Of a DNA stretch of 64,000 bases, positions 21,501 to 28,097 are shown piece after piece. Each line of letters begins with the position of its first letter. Position 1 is the stretch's first letter. The stretch is from NCBI RefSeq assembly GCF_037975245.1, contig NC_092572.1:23172489-23236488 (forward strand), read 5' to 3'. The notes beneath the pieces are model-generated. The model saw only the letters and a list, made by a program, of their open reading frames with translations, was not told the origin of the DNA and did no database searches. The translations under genes were made by a program, and so were the position numbers. Origin of the DNA: Apostichopus japonicus (lineage: Eukaryota > Echinodermata > Holothuroidea > Aspidochirotida > Stichopodidae).

Positions 21501-24294
21501 TATCTGTAGTGCGTACATGTAAATAAATCTAATACATACATATAATCTCTAGTGCATACATGTAATATCTCTACTATGAACATGTAATATATCTAATACA
21601 TATGTAATATCTCTGGTACATACATGCAATATCTAGTACATACATGTCATATCTGTAGTGCCTACATGTAAATATATCTAATACATACATCCTATATCTA
21701 ATACATACATATAATATCTCTAGTACTTACATGTAATAGATCTAATACAAACGTGAATATATCTAATACATACATGTAATATCTCTAGTGCGTACATGTA
21801 ATATCTCTACTATGAACATGTAATATATCTAATACATATGTAATATCTCTGGTACATACATGCAATATCTAGTACATACATGTTATATCTGTAGTGCCTA
21901 CATGTAAATATATCTAATACATACATCCTATATCTAATACATACATATAATATCTCTAGTACTTACATGTAATATCTCTAGTACATACATGTAATATCTG
22001 TAGTGCCTACATGTAAATATATCTAATACATACATCTTATATATCTAATACATACATGTAACTCTTGTTGCTCCATGATAGTTTGGTTCATCAAAAAGGA
22101 GTATTAACGTTAGATTTTAAAAAATGCTCCAGGGGTGCAATAAAGTAGCCCCCTGCTTTCAACAATAATACCCTTGTATCAGGGGCAGGGTTCTGCCGCT
22201 GCCGGTCGGCGCCGGTCGGGCCCGATCAGCACGCTGAATTACCGACCGCCACAATCTGCCTGAGTGACTTTTCCGACCGGCACTTATTTTCGAGAGGAAC
22301 TCCAAAAAACAGCTCCATAGCCGGAGGGTCGAACGTACAGTAACACTGCAGTAATAAACGCTGTTCGCAGGTTCACTGCATGATATCGCGCAGTTGATCG
22401 GAGTTATTCACTAGTTTACTGTTTATTTGTACATGAAATTACACTCAGATTTTGTACTCACTACTCGATGCATGAGAAGCAGCGTTAGTCGCTCAGTGTG
22501 TATATCATAACTGTCGTAAATAACTGTCCATCTAAAATTATCATCTCAGCCTGAATGATTTATTTAATAGGCACCACCTAACTTTTTTCATTAATTATGA
22601 AAAATTCCAGAAATGAGATCTCATTTCAAAGCTGTCTACATGTGGCTCAGAATACTCGGGAAGGGCCGTCTCATGCCATCTGGGGGGTTTCCAAAACCCA
22701 AAATTTTCTTGTACGCTCCGCGCCAACCGATGGTGGCGCTCCGCTTAGATAGTCCTGCCGGCACTCAATCCACCCTGGGCAGAACCCTGCAGGGGCCACT
22801 TTTCGTAAGAGTTGATCCCTTGTGGAGGAACCCTTGTTACATCCCTTGAAACCAGGACACAGGAGCTGTTACAAACTTTATAGGCCTGTTATATATGGAG
22901 CAGACCACAGATGGTCTGTAAATTTGAATATCGTACAGGGGGCAAAACTGAAAAAAAGAATCATCTAAAATTTCTGCATTTATACCAACAAGGTTGTCAT
23001 TCCTCTTAATATGGTACTTTATTTACCTAAAATCACATTTCAAATTCATGGATGCACTCATAAATGCTCCGGTATACAGCGAGATCTATTTTAATGTAGC
23101 GTAGCCATATCATTAGTATAGCTGGGTGCTTCTTTATTTGCATAATATTTTAAAATTCATGCCTTCCTTTCTGGAATCACTCATTCATCAGCCATTGTCA
23201 TCCATTTATGAGAATAAAATAAAACCTGGCAATTGGAAAAAAAATGTTGCTAAATGTCCACAATTTTCACAGAAATAATGGCCGTGCTTTGTGTTTGGAT
23301 ACTCCTGCTGTGATTTAGTAATTCATCCTGCAATTGCCAGATGCAATCATAGAAATAATTTAAAATATATATCTAATAAGCATGTGTAAAATTCTTGAAA
23401 AAGGGTTTTAAGCAAATCATATGATAGCAGTGAGGGTCTGTCCTCATAAATGTACTTTTGAGGTATTATCTTCACAAGTTCTGTTGTAGTGAATTAAACA
23501 AGAATGCCTTTTTGTGAAAAGAATCTTAGAAATATTTCAGGTTAGGGGTGGGTTGGATGGGGGAGGGGGGGGGGTGGAAGAGGGTATAAAAAAAACCTTT
23601 GGTATAGCTTCAACAGTTACCGATGATATATCGAATTAGTGCATATTCAGTTGGCGGGCATAATTATTTTTTGATGAATATTCAGTGATCTTAATATGAC
23701 ATCGCACATTATAAAGACACTAGTCACTGATAAGTATTGCCCAGATAAAAACGTTGTAATATCTGTCTTTTTGCCTATTAATAGGATTAAAACTTTTCTA
23801 CATCATCAGAAAGGTGTTTCCTATTGAACCAAGATTGTATGGAGAGAAAAAAAACCCACAGCAGTGGACATTTTGAACCGCTGGTTGTAATCCTTGTTAA
23901 AGTTGTTATGAATTTCTGGTAGTGAAAGTGGTAAAGAATTGTTTATTTTAAGCCCCCTAGCAGCAGTTGTCTCCATACACTCTCTCTGATGTAAGGAGGC
24001 TCAGGCGAGGTTGGGGTGGTGGTGAATGGTGGTAGGGGGGGGGTGTAGTTGGGAGGAGTCAGAGAGTAATATCTGCACATTTGGTAGTGTTGTGGTCTGT
24101 CACCCTATTTCTAATCTGCCTAAAGTTTTCACTAAAGATTTGTCATATTGCTTCCCTTGCTTCTTGGCAATTCATTCGCCTGCAGTCAAATGGGAGACGA
24201 CGTAACTACCAGCTACGGGGATGATACGACCGCGAGACCATCGGAACCGTCAGAGGCCGACACTCTAATGAAAGACGGGGTTGGTATAGTCTGA
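3103..24294 (+). CDS. NCAM: NCAM / Fasciclin II-type cell adhesion molecule (5' end missing)
   Basis: Spliced gene for a type I membrane adhesion protein of the NCAM1/NCAM2/Fasciclin II family, which mediates homophilic cell-cell contact in neurons and other tissues. Exons: 3103-3249, 4121-4267, 6589-6729, 7846-7986, 9751-10169, 10855-11008, 11749-11936, 12643-12736, 13466-13630, 15863-15988, 16849-16979, 17261-17468 (or -17441), then either 18335-18545 or 18970-19165, then 24186-24294. Phases agree at every junction and the total is a whole number of codons (794 including stop with the first membrane exon, 789 with the second). Domain order is Ig-Ig-Ig-Ig-Ig-FN3-FN3-membrane-short tail, the family architecture. 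Each Ig has its Cys pair and the D-x-G-x-Y-x-C type signature. N-glycosylation sequons lie in Ig2, Ig4 and Ig5. The juxtamembrane segment (VDVSCCFLNDCG) resembles the Cys-rich, palmitoylated segment of vertebrate NCAM. No signal peptide exon was recognised, so the start is outside or unseen. Orthology to NCAM1 versus NCAM2 or FasII is not resolved. Confidence 0.9.
3524..3585. repeat. (TA)n microsatellite
   Basis: Nearly pure TA dinucleotide run with two TGTA interruptions, in the first seen intron of the NCAM-like gene. Short ORFs here read (YI)n and are artefacts. The rest of that intron (3250-4120) shows nothing else recognisable. Confidence 0.95.
4121..4267 (+). CDS. NCAM: NCAM-like exon: Ig1, second half
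   Basis: 147 nt, phase 1-1, acceptor TTTCTAG, donor CG|GTGAGA. It encodes the E-G strands of Ig1, with the signature DKGSYTCRLSG that supplies the second Cys. A 58-bp minisatellite begins a few bases after its donor. Confidence 0.88.
4270..6190. repeat. 58-bp minisatellite, ~33 units, with ~0.81-kb higher-order duplication
   Basis: Unit begins CCCTAGGCTAATTAATAGTG and continues TATAATGTAGGGAATTGCTG, then CTCTCATTCTGCGATGTA. It starts a few bases after the donor of the second Ig1 exon. Variant units recur about 809-817 bp apart (the GAAGATGCAC variant at 4441 and 5258, TACATAGGGA at 4649 and 5461, ACGCTAATTA at 4922 and 5731), showing a block of 14 units duplicated in tandem. Confidence 0.95.
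6589..6729 (+). CDS. NCAM: NCAM-like exon: Ig2, first half
   Basis: 141 nt, phase 1-1, acceptor CATTTCAG, donor ATG|GTAAGG. It encodes CSVTGNPKPSIEWYHNN, a textbook Ig B-C strand segment with Cys and Trp. The last ~22 coding bases and the donor are the founder-like first unit of the 41-bp minisatellite that follows. Confidence 0.9.
6707..7775. repeat. 41-bp minisatellite seeded by exon end and splice donor, ~25 units
   Basis: Unit is GTAACCTCAGGGTTTACGAT + GGTAAGGTGTTATGAATAGTG. The first unit overlaps the coding end of the Ig2 exon (AACGTCAGGGTTTACGATG|GTAAGG at 6711-6735), so almost every unit repeats a donor-like site. Some units carry a short insert (GTACTTAGG, GTACCTAAG). Confidence 0.95.
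7846..7986 (+). CDS. NCAM: NCAM-like exon: Ig2, second half
   Basis: 141 nt, phase 1-1, acceptor CATCGCAG, donor CAAG|GTATGA. It encodes DDEGPFTCRAT, the second Cys of Ig2, and an N-glycosylation sequon (NIT). Confidence 0.88.
8010..8222 (-). mobile_element. tRNA-derived SINE, family B, degenerate copy with (TATG)n tail
   Basis: It shares CTCCTGCAAGCAGGAACTCG, GCAAGCTGACCGAAGTCAGT and CAACTCTGTAACTGGACGAC with copies at 8935, 16058 and 63355. A (TATG)n run flanks the element end at 8010-8040, as in the copy at 63328. The tRNA-like head beyond 8200 is broken. Confidence 0.75.
8935..9128 (-). mobile_element. tRNA-derived SINE, family B, copy 2
   Basis: Its minus strand begins with a tRNA-like head: GGAGTGTTAGCTCAGTGGTT then AACGCCGG (A box) and GGTTCGATC (B box). 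The body matches the 8010 copy. It lies in the intron between Ig2 and Ig3; the rest of that intron (8223-8934 and 9129-9750) shows only a small duplication near 8745-8815 and nothing coding. Confidence 0.8.
9751..10169 (+). CDS. NCAM: NCAM-like exon: all of Ig3 plus first half of Ig4
   Basis: 419 nt, enters in phase 1 and leaves in phase 0; acceptor CTTTGTAG, donor CCG|GTGAGT. Ig3 has FHCKADGDPEPSYSW and DDGAYLCAAANG. Ig4 starts after LSVLFPPRG, with sequon NRT and first Cys in VVLQCTV. Unlike the other Ig domains, Ig3 is not split and is fused to half of Ig4. Codons here are noticeably GC-rich. Confidence 0.92.
10170..10854. other. Ig4 intron, no features
   Basis: Unique-looking intronic sequence between the halves of Ig4. 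No repeat array, mobile element or coding exon was seen. Confidence 0.6.
10855..11008 (+). CDS. NCAM: NCAM-like exon: Ig4, second half
   Basis: 154 nt, phase 0 to phase 1, acceptor TCTCGCAG, donor GAAT|GTAAGG. It encodes the E-G strands of Ig4, including LTMTITGVQRSDQGGYTCEI, and ends in the G strand THFLFVE. Confidence 0.88.
11275..11535. repeat. GGCTGGAGCTA-type short tandem repeat
   Basis: Imperfect 6/12-bp repeat built from AGGACTGGGGCTAGGGCTGG and variants such as GGAGCTAGG, in the intron between Ig4 and Ig5. ORFs across it read (GLGLEL)n and are artefacts. The strand is strongly G-rich. Confidence 0.9.
11749..11936 (+). CDS. NCAM: NCAM-like exon: Ig5, first half
   Basis: 188 nt, phase 1 to phase 0, acceptor TTCCTCAG, donor GAG|GTGAGA. 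It encodes NVTCHWEGYPTPKIIWKKGG, with first Cys and Trp of Ig5, and four N-glycosylation sequons (NTT, NVT, NST, NGS). In vertebrate NCAM, Ig5 is the domain that carries polysialic acid; whether that holds here is unknown. Confidence 0.88.
11937..13465. other. Introns around the second Ig5 exon; homopolymer runs only
   Basis: Apart from the exon at 12643-12736 the stretch holds C runs (about 12186-12210 and 12418-12437) and G runs (about 12820-12832 and 13082-13094). No mobile element or further exon was recognised. Confidence 0.5.
12643..12736 (+). CDS. NCAM: NCAM-like exon: Ig5, second half
   Basis: 94 nt, phase 0 to phase 1, acceptor CGTGAAG, donor AGCAT|GTGAGT. It encodes LDFGSYVCEATNKVAKN, the F and G strands of Ig5. 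It is too short for ordinary ORF calling, and was found by phase and domain continuity. Confidence 0.85.
13466..13630 (+). CDS. NCAM: NCAM-like exon: FN3-1, first half
   Basis: 165 nt, phase 1-1, acceptor ATATTCAG, donor AATT|GTAAGT. It encodes TTLEILFEEPEYDGNLPIIG followed by YTVEYW, the A-C' strands of a fibronectin type III domain. A 2.1-kb (CTCCT)n intron begins about 60 bases past its donor. Confidence 0.87.
13690..15805. repeat. (CTCCT)n polypyrimidine pentanucleotide array, ~2.1 kb
   Basis: Almost entirely C and T on the plus strand, with long pure (CTCCT)n blocks (about 13992-14045, 14095-14277, 14925-15130, 15245-15310) separated by recurring spacers such as CATCTACTCTCGTCACCTCT and CTTGACTTCTCTCCTCTTCT. 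It fills the intron that splits FN3-1. ORFs of up to 432 residues in it are low-complexity artefacts. Confidence 0.95.
15863..15988 (+). CDS. NCAM: NCAM-like exon: FN3-1, second half
   Basis: 126 nt, phase 1-1, acceptor ATATTTAG, donor TTCA|GTGAGT. It encodes LTGLNPDRTYYFRMSAENDV, the classic FN3 E-F strand signature, then GLGLWSENA. Confidence 0.9.
16020..16690. repeat. Second 58-bp minisatellite, ~10 units
   Basis: Unit is CATGTACTTAGCATAGGCAG followed by CTTTAACAGTACAGCCATAC and AACATGTAATGAGTTATC. It lies in the intron between FN3-1 and FN3-2. It is unrelated in sequence to the 58-bp array at 4270 and is interrupted by a SINE at 16058-16161. Confidence 0.9.
16058..16161 (-). mobile_element. 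tRNA-derived SINE, family B, truncated, nested in minisatellite
   Basis: It contains CAACAACTCTGTAACTGGAC to GTTAACCACTGAGCTAACAC, matching the 8935 copy. Flanking sequence on both sides belongs to the 58-bp array (GTTATCCATGT on the left, ATCCATGTACTTAGCATAG on the right), so the SINE inserted into, or was trapped by, the array. Confidence 0.8.
16849..16979 (+). CDS. NCAM: NCAM-like exon: FN3-2, first half
   Basis: 131 nt, phase 1 to phase 0, acceptor CTTTGCAG, donor CTG|GTAGGT. It encodes YDLEWREPEDNGGSPINGYI, the B-C strands of the second FN3 domain; the D-N-G-G-S-P-I segment is typical. Confidence 0.88.
17261..17468 (+). CDS. NCAM: NCAM-like exon: FN3-2, second half, with two possible donors
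   Basis: It enters in phase 0 after TTTATAACAG. It encodes LEKDKLYFIELRAVSALGFG, the E-G strands of FN3-2. Two donors give the same phase 1: a weak one after 17441 (CAGG|GTAATC) and a strong one after 17468 (CCTA|GTAAGT). The longer form adds nine stalk residues, NLNPTPKPS. Confidence 0.87.
17469..18334. other. Intron before membrane exon A
   Basis: About 0.87 kb with no repeat array or mobile element recognised. A minus-strand ORF (17862-18122) looks like chance. Confidence 0.5.
18335..18545 (+). CDS. NCAM: NCAM-like alternative membrane exon A
   Basis: 211 nt, phase 1 to phase 2, acceptor ATTCTAG, donor GACGA|GTAAGT. It encodes a short stalk, a hydrophobic span (ALIGVIVGGLVFVLIVVDV), a Cys-rich juxtamembrane stretch (CCFLNDCG, VKCCG) and an acidic tail, PDIEMDERSID. 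It is paralogous to exon B at 18970-19165 and has identical phases, so a transcript can hold A or B, not both and not neither. Confidence 0.88.
18546..18969. other. Short intron between alternative membrane exons A and B
   Basis: 424 bp separate the two exons. It has usable splice sites at both ends (GTAAGT and CCATCTAG), so steric exclusion is not obvious from length; the reading frame alone enforces exclusive use. Nothing else was recognised. Confidence 0.55.
18970..19165 (+). CDS. NCAM: NCAM-like alternative membrane exon B
   Basis: 196 nt, phase 1 to phase 2, acceptor CCATCTAG, donor ATTC|GTAAGT. It encodes a hydrophobic span (VVVAVLVAAFIVILILIDV), a Cys-richer juxtamembrane stretch (CCYCVNDCG, CLCVQCCG) and the tail start HEVDVELAADYS. 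The aligned core VxDVxCC-x-NDCG-x-CCG with exon A shows tandem exon duplication. It lacks most of A's extracellular stalk. Confidence 0.87.
19229..19258 (+). CDS. NCAM: Possible 30-nt cytoplasmic microexon with GC donor
   Basis: The acceptor TTCTATTCCAG follows a pyrimidine-rich tract, and the end reads GAGAG|GCAAGT, the consensus of rare GC-AG introns. Its 30 nt keep phase 2 and would insert about ten residues (ILGASSSSER). No similarity support exists, so this is a splice-site-based guess. Confidence 0.3.
19338..19590. repeat. TA-rich microsatellites with partial foldback-element copy
   Basis: Several (TA)n blocks (19341-19357, 19525-19545, 19558-19570). At about 19464-19516 the sequence ACTCCTTATTTGTCCATGAT then GAGTTATATCTTATTTCT matches one arm of the foldback element at 40855-41070. 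Confidence 0.75.
19601..19747 (-). mobile_element. tRNA-derived SINE, family A, copy 2
   Basis: It shares GAGTTGGAAAATCCAGAACA, GGCCTCCCGCTTTATATGCG and GGACACTGATTGTATGTCCA with the 1291 copy, in the same orientation. It is truncated after GTAAGGAAGGT. It lies in the long intron before the last NCAM-like exon. Confidence 0.8.
19748..21120. other. Long-intron segment, nothing recognised
   Basis: Unique-looking intronic DNA with C/G homopolymers near 20080-20120 and 20740-20760. No exon or element was recognised. Confidence 0.45.
21125..22068. repeat. ~23-bp AT-rich minisatellite (ACATACATGTAATATCTCTAGT)
   Basis: About 40 imperfect units of TACATACATGTAATATCTCT + AGT. A larger block (from CTAGTGCATACATGTAATAT through CTATATCTAATACATACATA) recurs near 21551-21720 and 21787-21960, indicating a later block duplication. 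It is intronic in the NCAM-like gene. Confidence 0.9.
22185..22790. mobile_element. Non-autonomous DNA transposon (MITE-like), ~606 bp
   Basis: It is bounded by exact 13-bp inverted ends, GCAGGGTTCTGCC at 22185-22197 and GGCAGAACCCTGC at 22778-22790, with AGGG directly repeated outside both ends. The left interior is unusually GC-rich (CGGTCGGCGCCGGTCGGGCC). No transposase ORF. The superfamily is uncertain. Confidence 0.6.
22791..24185. other. 3' part of the long intron, nothing recognised
   Basis: AT-rich intronic DNA with G runs near 23553-23576 and 24035-24048. No coding exon was recognised before the last exon. Confidence 0.45.
24186..24294 (+). CDS. NCAM: NCAM-like final coding exon: cytoplasmic C terminus
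   Basis: Acceptor CGCCTGCAG; it enters in phase 2 and reads QMGDDVTTSYGDD...EADTLMKDGVGIV, then TGA at 24292-24294. It joins in frame to membrane exon A or B. The tail is short and rich in Asp, Thr and Ser. Assignment rests on phase fit, coding-like codons and a good acceptor 5 kb downstream. Confidence 0.75.
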
Positions 24295-26740
24295 CAAGAT
24301 CTCATCATGACATCTAACAAATTTAACTCCATCGTCTCCCTCTTTTTTCTCTACTTTTTTATTCTCATATTCGCTTTATCTTCTTTCTTCTTCCCCAGCT
24401 TGATTGTTAGTCTTCATTTGCAGCTTTGTCTAATCCGTATCATATCATCATGATAAATCTGTGTTTTTTTTTCATCTAAAGAAAAAAAAAACTGAAGTCA
24501 CCATGCATTTGTCACGCTGTGGTGCTCCAAATGTCATAGTGGTGTTCGAATTGACACACTGTGGTGCTACAACTGTCACACTGTGCTGCTCCAACTGTCA
24601 CACTGTGCTGCTCCAAATGTCACGCTGTGGTGCTCCAATTGTCATAGTGGTGTTCGAATTGACACACTGTGTTGCTACAACTGTCACACTGTGTTGCTCC
24701 AAATGTCACACTGTGCTGCTCCATTTTGAAATTAAATTCTGTGTGGAGCAGTCTATGAATAGGTGGATCGATTCTTCCAAATTGAAACAATCCACAGAGA
24801 TTTTAAACCACTACTAGATGGACCCATGAGAGTTACATTTTATATAAAGGATTGGTGCTAAACTGTGTTCCATTCTGTTTGATGATGCATGTCCATAGTT
24901 ATTAATCTTTGCCCAGAATACAATATTAACTGCAGATATCTCAGAGGGCTAGATGATCTGTGCGGCCAGTTACGTGATGAGAGCGTACTCCATTTTGTTT
25001 GCGTTGCCCCCGGCAACGATGCATGCCCATAGAGATATCGAACCTGCCAGAATAGAACAGCCACTAATACATAGATGTAGTACAAAAGGGTTGTAAAGAT
25101 GTGCACCATAGGAATCCATGTTGTAGCTAAATTCCTCTCTATAGAACTTGAAATCTTGTTAACAGTGACCAGTAACATCTAAAACATTAGTCTACTGTTG
25201 ATACGTCAAGCGGTGTACAAACCAGTGGTTGTCTCTGTAGTCAAATCCCTTGAAACATTGCATGATACCCTCTCCCTAGCAACAGAATGTACTGCATGAA
25301 CCAAAACTAGTACAAAATGTGATTTAAGGTAAGCTAAGGAATTTATTCTAGCAAGGTATTTGCATTTTAAAAATCTGTGAGTCGTTTAACAAAACATATT
25401 GCCAACCACAGTTCTATCTGGTCGGTAAAGCTGTTGCTATGCAGATATCTGGTCCGTAGCCGACGTAAGGTGAGAGACGTAAATATTTAAAAAGCCGAAG
25501 AAGAATGCCAACTTCGATAACCGCTACCGAGTAAGGCTCCATGAAAGCTCGTTTGTTTGTTTTAACTTTTCTTTACTCAAATTTCAGCTAACTTTAATCC
25601 TACATTCCTTTTGGGGGATTTCCTGTCCTAATTTTAAGATCCTGGCAGATTTGAAATCACAAGCTGATCTGTACTGATCACAAAATTTCTTTTATGGAAA
25701 TTGTGACTAGGTACACTTTTGAAAACAAAACGGGAGAGTGTTTTAAGGATTGTCTAATCGTCAGTTGTACATTGCATATTCCTCGTGCCAGTCGGCCCTC
25801 CTGTCCCCCCCCACCCCCTCTTTCTAAGAGAACCAGCGTAAGTTGGGAATGTTACTTGTGAAACACCAGTTCCTTGATATTCGCAAAGCCAATATTGAAG
25901 TCTCAAGAATCTGACGAGTTGTTTGAAAGCCTTTTCGTAGTAAAAGAAAGGTTCCTCTCACACGTGAACTGTCTAACAATCTCTTTTTTTGGTTTAATAC
26001 GTAGCTCTACTCTATCGGTCTATTAGCATCTGACTGGCATATCAAATGACAAATAGGAAATATGACAAATAAGATAGTTCCCCCGGGGTAAAACATCTTA
26101 AAAAAATGATTGAAACCTCAGGTTGTGAAGACTGCATTTATACTTGGAAACCCGTTAGTGTAATTTTGAATCCTGTCAGCTTCGTAGCATTAATGTTTTT
26201 TGGCACCGTGAAAAAGATTTGCTGCAATAAATTCTTTGGCGATGATCTTCCAGATTTTTCTCTCTCAAACTTTTGTTATTCCACATCGCTTTCAGCTTCT
26301 ATCGCAATCACTTCACGGTGTCATCCATAAGTCTTGTGGAATCGGCTACACGAGGTATACTCTACTAGTAATTGCTTTGCAAAGATCGAATCGGTTCAGT
26401 TGTCATCTCTCTCCTTGCTACAAAGATTGATCAATATTTCAAACATTTCACGAGCAAGAAATATAAATCGTTTTTGCTTTCTCTTTTTGTCTATATATTC
26501 GATTGCTTCTTCACGCTTTGCACCATCCGATCGTAACCAAAATTTTGATGATATCTCTAGAAATATGCCGTATAATACGATAAAAAAAAATAACATTATT
26601 CTGCTTATATTCCTTAAACAGTTTGTTATATCGGAAGCTTGCAATGTCCAAGTTGGAAATTACGTACAGAGAACCTCTTCCTGTATTAAAATTCATTCAA
26701 TTGTTTGGTTAATATCGAATCCTACAATTGAAACCCATTG
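24295..26740. other. NCAM-like 3' UTR / downstream region
   Basis: It follows the stop codon of the NCAM-like gene, so at least its start is probably 3' UTR. An AATAAA hexamer at 26226-26231 is one possible polyadenylation signal, unproven. No other gene was recognised. The ORF at 26334-26777 runs into the satellite and looks like chance. Confidence 0.4.
24520..24727. repeat. ~20-22-bp tandem repeat in putative 3' UTR
   Basis: Variants of GTCACACTGTGCTGCTCCAA recur about nine times, with an inner duplicated block (CAAATGTCACGCTGTGGTGC, then GTCATAGTGGTGTTCGAATT). It lies about 230 bases past the NCAM-like stop codon. Confidence 0.85.
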
Positions 26741-26742
26741 CA

Positions 26743-28097
26743 ATTATTCTAGAGTAGTGTTAGTCAGTTGTGTTTAATTTATTATAGGATAGTTGTAATC
26801 AGTTGTGTTTAATTATTCTAGGGTAGTGTTAGTCAGTTGTGTTTAATTATTCTAGGGTAGTGTTAGTCAGCTGTGTTTAATTTATTGTAGGGTAGTGTTA
26901 GTCAGTTGTGTTTAATTATTCTAGGGTAGTGTTAGTCAGCTGTGTTTAATTTATTGTAGGGTAGTGTAATCAGTTGTGTTTAATTACTCTAGGTTAGTGT
27001 TAGTCAGTTGTGTTTAATTTATTGTAGGGTAGTGTTAGTCAGTTGTGTTTAATTATTCTAGGGTAGTGTTAGTCAGCTGTGTTTAATTTATTGTAGGGTA
27101 GTGTTAGTCAGTTGTGTTTAATTATTCTAGGGTAGTGTTAGTCAGCTGTGTTTAATTTATTGTAGGGTAGTGTTAGTCAGTTGTGTTTAATTATTCTAGG
27201 GTAGTGTTAGTCAGCTGTGTTTAATTTATTGTAGGGTAGTGTTAGTCAGTTGTGTTTAATTATTCTAGGGTAGTGTTAGTCAGCTGTGTTTAATTTATTG
27301 TAGGGTAGTGTTAGTCAGTTGTGTTTAATTATTCTAGGGTAGTGTTAGTCAGCTGTGTTTAATTTATTGTAGGGTAGTGTTAGTCAGTTGTGTTTAATTA
27401 TTCTAGGGTAGTGTTAGTCAGCTGTGTTTAATTTATTGTAGGGTAGTGTTAGTCAGTTGTGTTTAATTATTCTAGGGTAGTGTTAGTCAGCTGTGTTTAA
27501 TTTATTGTAGGGTAGTGTTAGTCAGTTGTGTTTAATTATTCTAGGGTAGTGTTAGTCAGCTGTGTTTAATTTATTGTAGGGTAGTGTTAGTCAGTTGTGT
27601 TTAATTATTCTAGGGTAGTGTTAGTCAGCTGTGTTTAATTTATTGTAGGGTAGTGTTAGTCAGTTGTGTTTAATTATTCTAGGGTAGTGTTAGTCAGCTG
27701 TGTTTAATTTATTGTAGGGTAGTGTTAGTCAGTTGTGTTTAATTATTCTAGGGTAGTGTTAGTCAGCTGTGTTTAATTTATTGTAGGGTAGTGTTAGTCA
27801 GTTGTGTTTAATTATTCTAGGGTAGTGTTAGTCAGCTGTGTTTAATTTATTGTAGGGTAGTGTTAGTCAGTTGTGTTTAATTATTCTAGGGTAGTGTTAG
27901 TCAGCTGTGTTTAATTTATTGTAGGGTAGTGTTAGTCAGTTGTGTTTAATTATTCTAGGGTAGTGTTAGTCAGCTGTGTTTAATTTATTGTAGGGTAGTG
28001 TAATCAGTTGTGTTTAATTACTCTAGGTTAGTGTTAGTCAGTTGTGTTTAATTTATTGTAGGGTAGTGTTAAGCAGTTGTGTTTAATTATTCTAGTG
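26743..28097. repeat. Homogenised 34/35-bp dimeric satellite (69-bp unit), ~39 monomers
   Basis: Two alternating monomers: TGTTTAATTATTCTAGGGTA + GTGTTAGTCAGCTG (34 bp) and TGTTTAATTTATTGTAGGGT + AGTGTTAGTCAGTTG (35 bp). The central copies from about 27005 to 27980 look identical, while units near both ends diverge (for example GTAGTGTAATCAG and CTCTAGGTTAG, seen at both ends). Confidence 0.95.

Noticed and set aside
26334-26777. 147-residue plus-strand ORF
   Set aside because: Its end runs into satellite DNA, it has no recognisable domain, and an overlapping opposite-strand ORF is equally open.
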